7,030 bases of DNA from Candidatus Poribacteria bacterium (GTDB lineage Bacteria > Poribacteria > WGA-4E > WGA-3G): the NCBI GenBank assembly GCA_009845505.1, contig VXZL01000383.1, forward strand, positions 1-7,030, given 5' to 3'. The notes under the pieces were generated by a model that was not told the DNA's origin, made no database searches, and saw only the letters and a list, made by a program, of their open reading frames with translations. Below, in pieces: positions 1-7,018 of the stretch. Each line of letters starts with the position of its first letter. Positions within the stretch are counted from its first letter, which is position 1. The translations under genes were made by a program, and so were the position numbers.

Positions 1-2
1 TT

Positions 3-707
3 GAAGTACGGGGTCTCTCCATACAGATAGTCCGTAAAGACATTAAGCATTTCTATATCAGTGTCCATCCGCCGAACGGACAGGTGCGTGTGTCTGCACC
101 GCTGCGACTTGACGATGGTGCCGTGCGGATGGCTATTATTTCGCGTTTAGGATGGATTCGCCGGAAGCAGTCAGCGTTTATGAAACAAGAACGCCAGTCA
201 GAACGCGAGTATGTGTCTGGTGAAAGTCATTATTTTGCAGGTAAACGTTACAGACTAAAAGTAACAGAGCAGGACCGACCACCAACGGTTCGCTTGCTTA
301 ACAATACGAGGATCGGATTAGTCGTACGTCCAGGAACAGATCGCAATAAACGGGAGGCGGTACTTTACGAATGGTACCGTGAACATCTCCGCACACAACT
401 ACCACCCCTCATTGCCAAATGGGAACAGAACATGGAGCTAACTGTTAACGAGGTACGTATCAAAAAAATGAAAACGCTTTGGGGCTCCTGCAACATTGAG
501 GCGAAACGCATCTGGCTTAATCTTGAATTGGCGAAGAAACCGAAATCGTGTCTGGTGTATGTATTGGTGCATGAGATGGTGCATCTACTGGAGCGCACAC
601 ATAATGATCGGTTCCGTGAATTGATGGATCGTTTCCTACCACAATGGCGAACATATAGGGATACGCTCAACCGTGCCCCCTTGGCACATGAAGATTGGGG
701 ATATTGA
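3..707 (+). CDS. YgjP-like (DUF45) zinc metallopeptidase, 5' end outside window
   Basis: Predicted zinc-dependent metallopeptidase of the YgjP/DUF45 group, related to SprT and M48 peptidases; the cellular substrate is not known. The zinc site is visible as HEMVH (codons at 570-584) with a third histidine five residues later (600-602), giving HExxH-x5-H. The family's WGSC motif lies just after position 478, and the C-terminus ends in the typical NRAPLAHEDWGY. The first available start codon is a GTG at 84, but the frame is open back to position 3, and the upstream codons (VRKDIKHFYISVHPPNGQVR) read as the normal N-terminal beta-rich part of this family. The real start is therefore off the left edge and the GTG is internal. 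Genes of this group are often found next to type I restriction genes, so the unseen upstream neighbour could be one (inference). A 69-nt gap separates it from the glycosyltransferase operon. Confidence 0.9.
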   Translation, partial: EVRGLSIQIVRKDIKHFYISVHPPNGQVRVSAPLRLDDGAVRMAIISRLGWIRRKQSAFMKQERQSEREYVSGESHYFAGKRYRLKVTEQDRPPTVRLLNNTRIGLVVRPGTDRNKREAVLYEWYREHLRTQLPPLIAKWEQNMELTVNEVRIKKMKTLWGSCNIEAKRIWLNLELAKKPKSCLVYVLVHEMVHLLERTHNDRFRELMDRFLPQWRTYRDTLNRAPLAHEDWGY

Positions 708-776
708 CTTAGAAACCTTTATACTGTGTGAAACTGTATACATCTGCAACAGGAACTTGTACGCGAGGAAAAGGTT

Positions 777-1841
777 ATGCCATCTCGTGCTTTGGAAAGC
801 TGTAGCATCTTACCTAACATCGATAAAATACTCGTCATCCGCGTTGATGGTATCGGGGATCTGTTGAATTCGACACCAGCGATCTCGTTGTTACGAAAGA
901 ATTACCCATCGGCGGAGATCACAGTATTGGTGCGTCCACTCAACGCACCTATGTTGATGGGGAACCCGGATGTTGATAGAATCTTGATCTTTGCACGTGA
1001 TGGCGAACACCGTGGACTCAAGGCGCGACTCCGATTCTATTGTGAGCTACGTCGCGAAGGGTTCCAACTCGTAGTGGCGATGCAGACGGCAATGTGGTCT
1101 CACCTTGTTGCCTTGCTTTCTGGAGCACCCTACCGTTTAGGGCGTTATCAGAAGCGATTCAGGTCTACGCTCACGCACGCATGGCGCGGCAAGTATCCGA
1201 AAGGTGAAACCCACGAAGTCGATCGGAACTTGGAACTGGTCCAATTAATCTGTAGAGGCGACGGGAGACGGAAACTGAAATTTTATCTGTCGCCTAACGA
1301 AATTGATACCGCAAAGGTGCACCTTGCCTCATGGGGAATTGGTGCTAACACATTTCTTATTGGTATCCATCCGGGTGGCAGTTCGTTTGATAAACGTTGG
1401 CCCGAAAACCGATACGCTGAACTCGCTGACAAGCTGGCGCGACAGTATCACGCCACAATTCTTCTCTTGCATGGTCCCGAAGAGGCGGCGTTAGCACACG
1501 ATATTCAACAGGCGATGCAGTCCCGTGCTATCGTTCATGCACCGGAAACGATTCGCGAGTTAGGAGCACTGTTGTCTTGTTGCAACTTGGTGATCTGTAA
1601 CGATTCAGGTCCGATGCATCTCGCTGCAGCGTTGGATGTTCCCCTGGTGGCAGTCTTCGGTCCGACAGATCATGTCGCATGGCATCCGTTGAGCGAAAAC
1701 GCCTCTATTGTACGGAGAGATATGCCGTGCTGGCCCTGTAGCGCGCATAAGTGCAAAATCGGATGGGAATGCACGAAGAAACTGCCAGTTGAACCGGTTT
1801 GGGAAGCTACGACAAAGACCATAGAAGTGAGGCCGAAATGA
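777..1841 (+). CDS. Glycosyltransferase family 9 (ADP-heptose:LPS heptosyltransferase-like)
   Basis: A 354-residue GT9 enzyme of the WaaC/WaaF type. It is expected to move a sugar, classically heptose from ADP-heptose, onto a lipid-linked acceptor on the cytoplasmic side of the inner membrane. The N-terminal Rossmann domain begins at about residue 17 with ILVIRVDGIGD; D28 aligns with the catalytic Asp of WaaC. The nucleotide-sugar domain shows HPGG at 198-201, followed by KRWP at 206-209, and NDSGPMH at 275-281. A C-terminal cysteine cluster (C318, C321, C326, C332) is the usual GT9 tail. There is no signal peptide or membrane segment. The ATG at 777 is preceded by a good ribosome-binding site (GAGGA, 765-769, 7 nt spacing), and an in-frame stop lies upstream at 729. 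The stop overlaps the next gene's start (ATGA). The true donor sugar cannot be read from the sequence; the specificity 'heptose' is a family default. Confidence 0.92.
   Translation: MPSRALESCSILPNIDKILVIRVDGIGDLLNSTPAISLLRKNYPSAEITVLVRPLNAPMLMGNPDVDRILIFARDGEHRGLKARLRFYCELRREGFQLVVAMQTAMWSHLVALLSGAPYRLGRYQKRFRSTLTHAWRGKYPKGETHEVDRNLELVQLICRGDGRRKLKFYLSPNEIDTAKVHLASWGIGANTFLIGIHPGGSSFDKRWPENRYAELADKLARQYHATILLLHGPEEAALAHDIQQAMQSRAIVHAPETIRELGALLSCCNLVICNDSGPMHLAAALDVPLVAVFGPTDHVAWHPLSENASIVRRDMPCWPCSAHKCKIGWECTKKLPVEPVWEATTKTIEVRPK
1829..1832 (+). promoter_or_regulatory. Ribosome-binding site that fixes the GT1 gene start at 1838
   Basis: GAGG, 5 nt ahead of the ATG at 1838. It supports this ATG over a longer reading from a TTG at 1799, which would add 13 residues with no family match before the conserved start of the glycosyltransferase fold. 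The site lies inside the last codons of the upstream GT9 gene, typical of translational coupling. Confidence 0.6.
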
Positions 1842-3073
1842 AGATTGTTGTCGTCGGTTGGGGCACAACAGGAGATGTTTATCCTGTCTTGGCATTGGCG
1901 AAGTGTTTGCTTGAAAGAGGACATCAGGTACAGGTCTGCGCCCTGGCACTTTATAGAGACAAAGTTCTTGAAATCGGCGCGGAATTCTATGAAATCGGAG
2001 TCGAGTTTGATTTAGGAGAGTTTCACGCTGCGTTGGATGCTATTATTCCTAAACGCGATCCGCTCGCGATGATGCGTCTTATTGTGGAGGAGGGAATTGT
2101 ACGCCGTGGTGAAAAGTGGTATCGGCACTGCCTTGCTGCGATGAAGGGTGCGGATTTGGTAATTTGCCATTCAGTCGATATTCCCGCCCAAGAGGCTGCT
2201 ATCCGAAATGAGATCCCGTGGTTTACTGTAACGTATTGCCCTGCCATTATAAAATCTCTCGATTTTGCCCCGCATCCGTTTCCGAATTGGGGGCGCACAT
2301 TCAATGCAATCGTCTGGAAAGTTGCAGAGCTGCGTCTTTATTCAAGTATAGATGCACTTTTTAATCAATTTATTGTCTCTGTCGGTGGTAGACCGCGGAC
2401 TTCTGGGATGTTAGAGGGGATGTATTCACCATCCCTCAATCTCATTGCTGCATCTCCAGCCCTCTGCCCACCGGCTGATTTTTCATCGAACCACAAATTC
2501 ACGGGTGTCTGGCATCTTGCGTCTCCAGGTTATGTTCCGCCCCCGGAACTCGTCGATTTTTTGGAAGAAGGTCCACCGCCTGTCATCATCACATTCGGCT
2601 CTATGGGTGGATCCAATGGACGTGAAACAACGGAAATCTTGATTGATGCTGTCAGGCGAACGGACCAACGCGCGATTATCCAAGCCGGATGGGGCCAACT
2701 CGGCACGCCAGAACCACTACCGAATATATTCTGTACGGAATATGTCCCCCATCAGTGGTTGTTTCCACAAGGGAGCTGCGTTGTACATCACGGTGGCGCA
2801 GGCACGACCGCTTCAGTGTGTCGAGCGAAGGTCCCTTCTGTTGTTGTCGCGCATAACGCAGATCAGCCCTACTGGGGAAAACGTCTTTCAGATTTAGGGG
2901 TTGCCCCGAAACATCTGCATCGTCGGAGCCTCACCGCCAAACGTCTGGCAAAACGCATTCAAAAAGTTTTAGATACACCTATGATGAAAGAACGCGCGCG
3001 GACATTGGGGACACAAATGGAATCAGAGGATGGATTGACTACAGCTGTTGCTCTGATAGAATCCTTTCAATAA
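1838..3073 (+). CDS. Family 1 glycosyltransferase (sterol/macrolide glucosyltransferase type)
   Basis: A 411-residue GT-B enzyme of the UDP-glycosyltransferase class, related to sterol 3-beta-glucosyltransferases and macrolide/antibiotic glycosyltransferases. The N-terminal acceptor domain opens with VVVGWGTTGDVYPVLALA (residues 4-21), the glycine-rich loop of the GT28/UGT fold. The C-terminal donor domain begins with VIITFGSMGG (about 249-258) and carries the signature HHGGAGTT at 317-324 and DQPYWG at 342-347, which bind the nucleotide sugar. Length is normal for the bacterial family and there is no signal peptide. Likely role: glycosylation of a lipid or polyketide-like acceptor at the cytoplasmic membrane face, probably using UDP-glucose (inferred from family). 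It overlaps the GT9 gene upstream by 4 nt and is followed after 24 nt by a second GT9 gene, so it is probably cotranscribed with both. MurG-type enzymes are related but do not match as well as the UGT-type donor motif. Confidence 0.9.
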   Translation: MKIVVVGWGTTGDVYPVLALAKCLLERGHQVQVCALALYRDKVLEIGAEFYEIGVEFDLGEFHAALDAIIPKRDPLAMMRLIVEEGIVRRGEKWYRHCLAAMKGADLVICHSVDIPAQEAAIRNEIPWFTVTYCPAIIKSLDFAPHPFPNWGRTFNAIVWKVAELRLYSSIDALFNQFIVSVGGRPRTSGMLEGMYSPSLNLIAASPALCPPADFSSNHKFTGVWHLASPGYVPPPELVDFLEEGPPPVIITFGSMGGSNGRETTEILIDAVRRTDQRAIIQAGWGQLGTPEPLPNIFCTEYVPHQWLFPQGSCVVHHGGAGTTASVCRAKVPSVVVAHNADQPYWGKRLSDLGVAPKHLHRRSLTAKRLAKRIQKVLDTPMMKERARTLGTQMESEDGLTTAVALIESFQ

Positions 3074-3097
3074 CCGAACCGCAAGGAAATTAGCAAA

Positions 3098-4078
3098 ATG
3101 AAAAAAATCCTTGTTTTCAGCTTCAGTTTTATTGGCGATGTCGTCCTCTCTACTGCCGTTATTCAACCGTTACGGACACACTTTCCAGATGCCCACATCG
3201 CTTTTCTTGTCGGATCACGGGCGTTTGGTCTTCTCGCGACTGCGCCGCATATTGATGCGACCATCGTTCACGACAACCGAGGGAAACACGCCGGCTGGAA
3301 AGGCCGACTGCGTCTCATAGAAACCTTGCGATTTCACAAGTATGACATCGTTGTCAACCTACGGGACAGCTTCACAGCGCGGTGTATCGGTGCGAAGCAT
3401 TGGGGGATGGTACGTGGGGACAGTAACCAGCATGCTGTAACCCGATATCTTGAAGTACTTCAGGAATATGGCGTTGACACAACAGGCGCGCGTCCGCATT
3501 TGCAGTTAACAGCGGAGGAACAGACCACTGCGCACCGTTTTCTTATTGAAGCCGGTTGGACCTCAGAGCGATTATTGATTGGCATTCATCCGGGTGGGAA
3601 TTGGAAATACAAGTTGTGGAACGCGAAAAACTACGCGCAGGTCGCAAGCACTTTAGCAAAGGAATTAGACGCAGCAATTTTACTCTTCGCCGGCCCCGAC
3701 GAGCGGAAACTCCAAATGCAGGTTGCGCAGATGATGGATAATCCCCCACTTCTCGTTACGACAGAAAATCTGCGTCGCCTTGCGGCGTTAATCTCGATGT
3801 GTGATGTGTATATCGGCAACGATACGGGACCGATGCATATCGCTGCAGCAGTCGATACACCAGTGGTAGCACTTTTCGGTTCGACCAACCACATTCGGAG
3901 CGGTCCTTATGGCGACAGACATACCGTTGTCCAGAGCGGAATTGATTTGGGGTGCAATCCGTGTCATCCGGGGCAGGATCCCGGTGGTTGTGGTGCTGGA
4001 AGTTGTGAAGTGATTGCGGGGATTACGGTGGAACAGGTGTTAGCGGCAGTACGGTGTTATGCCGCCTCAGTCGTGTAA
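3098..4078 (+). CDS. Second glycosyltransferase family 9 (heptosyltransferase-like)
   Basis: A 326-residue GT9 enzyme, a diverged relative of the gene at 777. The N-terminus MKKILVFSFSFIGDVVLSTA carries the family's start motif with the presumed catalytic Asp at residue 14. HPGG is at 164-167, followed by KLW at 172-174 in the place of the usual KRW, and NDTGPMH is at 241-247. The C-terminal cysteine cluster (C286, C289, C298, C303) is spread by a Gly/Pro-rich insert (HPGQDPGGCGAG), unlike the first copy. The expected reaction is transfer of heptose or another sugar from a nucleotide donor to a lipid-linked core. The start ATG has AAGGA at 3083-3087, 10 nt upstream. It is the last gene of the three-gene operon and ends 9 nt before the stop of the opposing methyltransferase gene. 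Sequence differences between the two GT9 copies suggest successive, non-redundant transfers rather than recent duplication. Confidence 0.92.
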   Translation: MKKILVFSFSFIGDVVLSTAVIQPLRTHFPDAHIAFLVGSRAFGLLATAPHIDATIVHDNRGKHAGWKGRLRLIETLRFHKYDIVVNLRDSFTARCIGAKHWGMVRGDSNQHAVTRYLEVLQEYGVDTTGARPHLQLTAEEQTTAHRFLIEAGWTSERLLIGIHPGGNWKYKLWNAKNYAQVASTLAKELDAAILLFAGPDERKLQMQVAQMMDNPPLLVTTENLRRLAALISMCDVYIGNDTGPMHIAAAVDTPVVALFGSTNHIRSGPYGDRHTVVQSGIDLGCNPCHPGQDPGGCGAGSCEVIAGITVEQVLAAVRCYAASVV

Positions 4079-4087
4079 CCTTTCATT

Positions 4088-5473
4088 TTATTTTAAGATG
4101 CCCTGATCCTTTAATCGAGCGATTAATGCTGCTTGCGTGCCTTGACCTTTTGTTGAATTACAGGCACCGCAGAGCAACTGTAAATTTTCCTCATGGTCAG
4201 TCCCACCTTGGGACTTTGGTACGATGTGATCCACTGTCATGTTCCTAAACAGAAATTGTGTCTCACACCCGTTACACAAGCCCTCTTGTTTACCATATAA
4301 CAGATGTTTGTGCGTGCGGTAATTCGGAAGTTTTTCAGTGCGTTTCGGGATGTCAGTGCGATGGATAATCTGTCCGAGAAGTCCAACCTCACTCTCTAAC
4401 CGCACACGCACAAGGTCGACCGCTTTGGGTGATATGTCAATACCGATCCATTGACGTTGCAACCGTTCCGCTGCGACACAAGTTGTGGCACATCCACAGA
4501 ATGGGTCTAATACGAGGTCGTCTTTATTGCTACTTGCTTTGATAATGCGCTCTAATAACGCAATGGGTTTTTGGGTAGGATAGCCTGTCTGTTCCTCTCC
4601 GGTGGGTGGAAGGACATCGTTCCAGATGTTACCATAGGACGCGCCTTTATAATCTTTTAGATACTTCCGCCGCTCCAGTTTTCCATCAGGACGCATAACG
4701 ATGTTTCCTTTTTGGTATTCCTCCTCCAAGCGTTCTTTCCTTAACCGCCATCCAGACGGATGCGGATTGACGAACCCGCGCCATTCATAACAAAGGTTCG
4801 GACGTTCGCCCATATTTGGTGTAGACCAAATATGAGATGAGTCGTTGTAATACCTTTGTCCATTTTGGTCAACGTGCTTGAATTTCTTCAGGATTTCAGA
4901 TTCTGTCAGTTCTCTTTCCGGGCGCAACGATGTAGATGAAGATGCTGCGTAATATAAAAGCGTATCGGCATTGTTCCCCCACCGTAAACTGCGGTGTTGA
5001 GATCCTTTTTGTGTAGATGTAGCACGTCTCCATGTGATCTCAGATCGGAAGTTGTTTTTTCCGAAAATACTGTCCATGGTAACCTTCAAATAATGGCTTG
5101 CAGTCGGGTCGCAGTGCAAGTATATGCTTCCTGTCTTTTTGAGGATGCGCTGCATCTCTAACAACCGCACTGCCATCATAATGAGATAAGACTTCATGCC
5201 TTTGCCGTGTGTGAGCTCGGCGGCGTGTATTGCCTGATACAGCGCGGGCTGGCGGTCAGCTATTTCGCCGTGCCATGCGTTGTCTACATCGGAGAGCGTC
5301 CAGGTGTCTTTGAAGGCTGCGCCTGCTGCGTCGCTGCCGATGGGTGCGGCGTAATTACGATTGGAATTGAAGGGTGGGTCAAGATAGATTAGATCGACGG
5401 ATTCGGTATCTAAACCCCGAAGGATCAGTAAATTGTCGTTAGAAAAAACAGTCCGATTTGAGACATTAATCAT
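4088..5473 (-). CDS. Beta-class DNA adenine methyltransferase fused to a C-terminal HNH nuclease domain
   Basis: A 461-residue two-domain protein. Residues about 1-365 form a SAM-dependent DNA methyltransferase. The catalytic motif IV is DPPF (32-35), pointing to N6-adenine rather than N4-cytosine. HCDP follows in SIYLHCDPTASHYL, a variable central part (about 150-280) probably reads the DNA target, and the SAM-binding motif I comes last (DPFCGCATT, 323-331, preceded by PTQKP). The order IV-target-I defines the beta class, as in type III Mod subunits. Residues about 395-445 form an HNH domain: CNGC (400-403), DHIVPKSQGG (415-424, H416 as likely general base), N430 and CGACN (435-439); the two CxxC pairs should bind zinc. 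No separate restriction gene is visible beside it. It may methylate and cut DNA as one protein, or use the HNH fold only for binding. The start ATG has a weak ACAGG-type site 8 nt upstream, and no other in-frame start lies before the upstream stop. Confidence 0.92.
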   Translation of the reverse strand: MINVSNRTVFSNDNLLILRGLDTESVDLIYLDPPFNSNRNYAAPIGSDAAGAAFKDTWTLSDVDNAWHGEIADRQPALYQAIHAAELTHGKGMKSYLIMMAVRLLEMQRILKKTGSIYLHCDPTASHYLKVTMDSIFGKNNFRSEITWRRATSTQKGSQHRSLRWGNNADTLLYYAASSSTSLRPERELTESEILKKFKHVDQNGQRYYNDSSHIWSTPNMGERPNLCYEWRGFVNPHPSGWRLRKERLEEEYQKGNIVMRPDGKLERRKYLKDYKGASYGNIWNDVLPPTGEEQTGYPTQKPIALLERIIKASSNKDDLVLDPFCGCATTCVAAERLQRQWIGIDISPKAVDLVRVRLESEVGLLGQIIHRTDIPKRTEKLPNYRTHKHLLYGKQEGLCNGCETQFLFRNMTVDHIVPKSQGGTDHEENLQLLCGACNSTKGQGTQAALIARLKDQGILK

Positions 5474-5639
5474 TCGTGATACCTGTTGGAGTAAATTCTG
5501 TAATTAACATAAATTCACCATGACTGCTATAGTTTGGACAATTTTAAAAGGACTAAAGATTTTCGTAACATAGAGTGTTGGCCAGCTCTACCGCTCGGCT
5601 GCGGTCTTCCGTTATTTTTCTCTGAGTTCTAAGGGTTTA
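5474..5639. other. Non-coding spacer upstream of the methyltransferase gene
   Basis: No convincing gene in any frame. The part next to the methyltransferase start (5495-5530) is A+T-rich, as expected for a promoter, but I could not pair a -35 and -10 box with normal spacing. It contains the first copy of a 21-bp repeat (5527-5547). A small inverted repeat, ACCGC (5590-5594) and GCGGT (5601-5605), is followed after 9 nt by TTATTTTTCT; it looks slightly like a terminator but the stem is only 5 bp. The stretch 5548-5639 lies between the two repeat copies and may be a remnant of another insertion. Confidence 0.5.
5527..5547 (+). repeat. Copy 1 of a 21-bp direct repeat, probable IS end
   Basis: CTATAGTTTGGACAATTTTA plus A. 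It matches 5640-5660 at 20 of 21 positions, with 17 identical bases in a row (5531-5547). It lies 54 nt from the methyltransferase start codon. It resembles an insertion-sequence terminal sequence, but no inverted partner is present in the window, so this is inference. Confidence 0.7.
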
Positions 5640-5660
5640 CTAAAGTTTGGACAATTTTAA
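5640..5660 (+). repeat. Copy 2 of the 21-bp direct repeat, probable left end of the IS
   Basis: Same orientation as the copy at 5527 and 113 bp from it; 17 bases are identical (5644-5660). It lies 80 nt ahead of the transposase ATG, a normal distance for an insertion-sequence left terminus, so I take it as the likely left end of the element. Confidence 0.65.
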
Positions 5661-5676
5661 GAATTAAGGTGCGCGA

Positions 5677-5760
5677 AAGCAGAAAACGAGGTATCCTTTC
5701 ATAAACAAAACAAACCCCTGTTTTGAAAGGAACGTAAAATATGGACCTCGTTTTCTGCTT
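5677..5760 (+). promoter_or_regulatory. Long hairpin enclosing the transposase ribosome-binding site and start codon
   Basis: A perfect 16-bp inverted repeat pairs 5677-5692 with 5745-5760, the latter being codons 2-7 of the transposase. Inside it, CCTTTC (5695-5700) pairs with GAAAGG (5725-5730), and AAAACA (5707-5712) pairs with TGTTTT (5719-5724). GAAAGG is the transposase ribosome-binding site, 10 nt ahead of the ATG at 5741, and would be fully paired; the ATG sits in an internal bulge (5731-5744). In RNA this should lower translation. IS10 and IS50 use a comparable fold to silence transcripts entering from outside. A transcript starting inside the left arm would escape the fold; no promoter for it was recognised. 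Confidence 0.7.
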
Positions 5761-7018
5761 ACGAGATATTCTATCAGAGTTTCGGCATTTAATCAACACA
5801 CAAAACTTCGCGCTGTTTGAAGCGTTTATCTTCGGGTTCAGTGCCAATAACGGGCGTGGCACGTTGACAGACCTTTATCAAGCAAGTGGTTCGCAAAGTC
5901 GGTATTGGTCATTTCCAAAGTTCCTTTCCCGTGGGCAGTGGAACGCAGATGCCGTCGCTGGCGTTCTCATCAGAAGGATTCAAGCCTATTTTAGCCATTG
6001 GGTTTATGTCTATGATGAAACCAAGGCACTCAAGACCGGCACAACCCAATGGGGGTTGCATTTTTTCCGCAACTTCGGTTATCAAAAGGGAGGTAAGAAT
6101 CAATCCAAGTTTCATTATGGACACGAGTTTGGGGCGTTAGGGCTCCTTTGTCAGACGGCGACGGCATGGCAACTTTTCCCGGTCTGGGTGAAACTCATGC
6201 TGCCCCAGTCGGCTCGCGATAAAAGTTTTGCTGTGTTGAAACGTATCTGTTCAAAGATACCTCCGGGACTTATCATCTTTGACCGGGGGTTCACCCGGAC
6301 ACACGTGTTTACACTCGCACTGCGTTTCGGACATCATGTCTTATCTCGTGCGAAATCTAATGCTGTTTTCTATCGGGTACCGAAACTCCCGAAACGCCCA
6401 CAACGCGGACGACCGAGAAAATACGGAGACCGTCTCGCTATTCGCCGGCTCCGATATAAAGACATAGAGGTAGAAGGGCAAAGCCATTCCGTCACCGCAA
6501 AGGTCGTGCGGACGAAAATGTGTGAGGCGGACGTCCGGCTCGTCGGCATCCGCACCCGTCCGAAGCCTTCAAAACCGTATCGGTATTTTTGCGTCTTCAC
6601 AACAGACCTGACGCTCGAGATACCGCAGATCATTGTATACTATCGGCAACGCTGGCAAATAGAAACAGCGTTCCGAGATGCCAAACAGCATTTCGGGTTT
6701 GATACCTATCGCGTCAAATCTCGGAAAAGCATCAACCGCTTTGTTCAACTGAGTTTCACCGCTGCGAGTTTGACGAAACTCCTATTCACAACACGCCAAA
6801 CCCCGCAAAAAGGGATAAGTGTTCAGGCAGTCTGTCAACAGCTCGGTATTCATTGGTATCGTCCCGAAAAACTTACACAAGGCTTGCGGGTGGCTTTTCT
6901 CCGTTCGCAACTGATGCGGGCAGCATTTTTGGCGAAGTTCAACAAAAAAACGAACTTGCAGAATATTAACCGCAGTTTTCAAGACGATACACCCCTGCCT
7001 TTCGACAGGGCAGCTTGA
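5741..7018 (+). CDS. DDE transposase, IS4 superfamily
   Basis: A 425-residue transposase that cuts and joins the ends of its insertion sequence. The RNase H-like catalytic triad is visible as D92 (VYVYDETKALKTG), D181 (LIIFDRGF, 181-184) and E308. E308 lies in YRQRWQIETAFRDAK, which fits the IS4 signature Y-x2-R-x3-E-x6-K (Y301, R304, E308, K315). A basic stretch at about 210-222 (PKLPKRPQRGRPRKYG) could contact DNA. The frame is intact from the ATG at 5741, preceded by an in-frame TAA at 5735, with GAAAGG as ribosome-binding site, so the enzyme may be active. The exact IS family (IS4, IS701 or a neighbour group) is not resolved by eye. It is divergent from the methyltransferase gene, and its 5' end is folded into a hairpin. 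Confidence 0.93.
   Translation: MDLVFCLRDILSEFRHLINTQNFALFEAFIFGFSANNGRGTLTDLYQASGSQSRYWSFPKFLSRGQWNADAVAGVLIRRIQAYFSHWVYVYDETKALKTGTTQWGLHFFRNFGYQKGGKNQSKFHYGHEFGALGLLCQTATAWQLFPVWVKLMLPQSARDKSFAVLKRICSKIPPGLIIFDRGFTRTHVFTLALRFGHHVLSRAKSNAVFYRVPKLPKRPQRGRPRKYGDRLAIRRLRYKDIEVEGQSHSVTAKVVRTKMCEADVRLVGIRTRPKPSKPYRYFCVFTTDLTLEIPQIIVYYRQRWQIETAFRDAKQHFGFDTYRVKSRKSINRFVQLSFTAASLTKLLFTTRQTPQKGISVQAVCQQLGIHWYRPEKLTQGLRVAFLRSQLMRAAFLAKFNKKTNLQNINRSFQDDTPLPFDRAA

Noticed and set aside
704..742. Possible promoter or operator: TTGACT at 704, TATACT at 720, and TATAC-N11-GTATA (720-740)
   Set aside because: The spacing between the boxes is 10 nt, too short for a standard promoter, and 5-bp palindrome arms are common by chance.
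673..867. Plus-strand frame bridging the metallopeptidase and first GT9 gene
   Set aside because: It overlaps the ends of both real genes in another frame and has no family match.
1799..1837. Longer GT1 protein starting at a TTG
   Set aside because: The extra 13 residues are unlike the family, and the ATG at 1838 has a good ribosome-binding site and an ATGA overlap.
1605..1949. Minus-strand open frame of 114 codons, and a second one at 1670-1924
   Set aside because: Both lie opposite conserved GT9 and GT1 coding sequence, have no recognisable motif and are composition shadows.
5207..5392. Plus-strand open frame inside the methyltransferase gene
   Set aside because: It is antisense to the well-conserved N-terminal methyltransferase region including DPPF; no independent support.
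5590..5620. Terminator-like ACCGC/GCGGT stem followed by a T-rich stretch
   Set aside because: The stem is only 5 bp and the T-run starts 9 nt after it; kept only as a note in the spacer entry.
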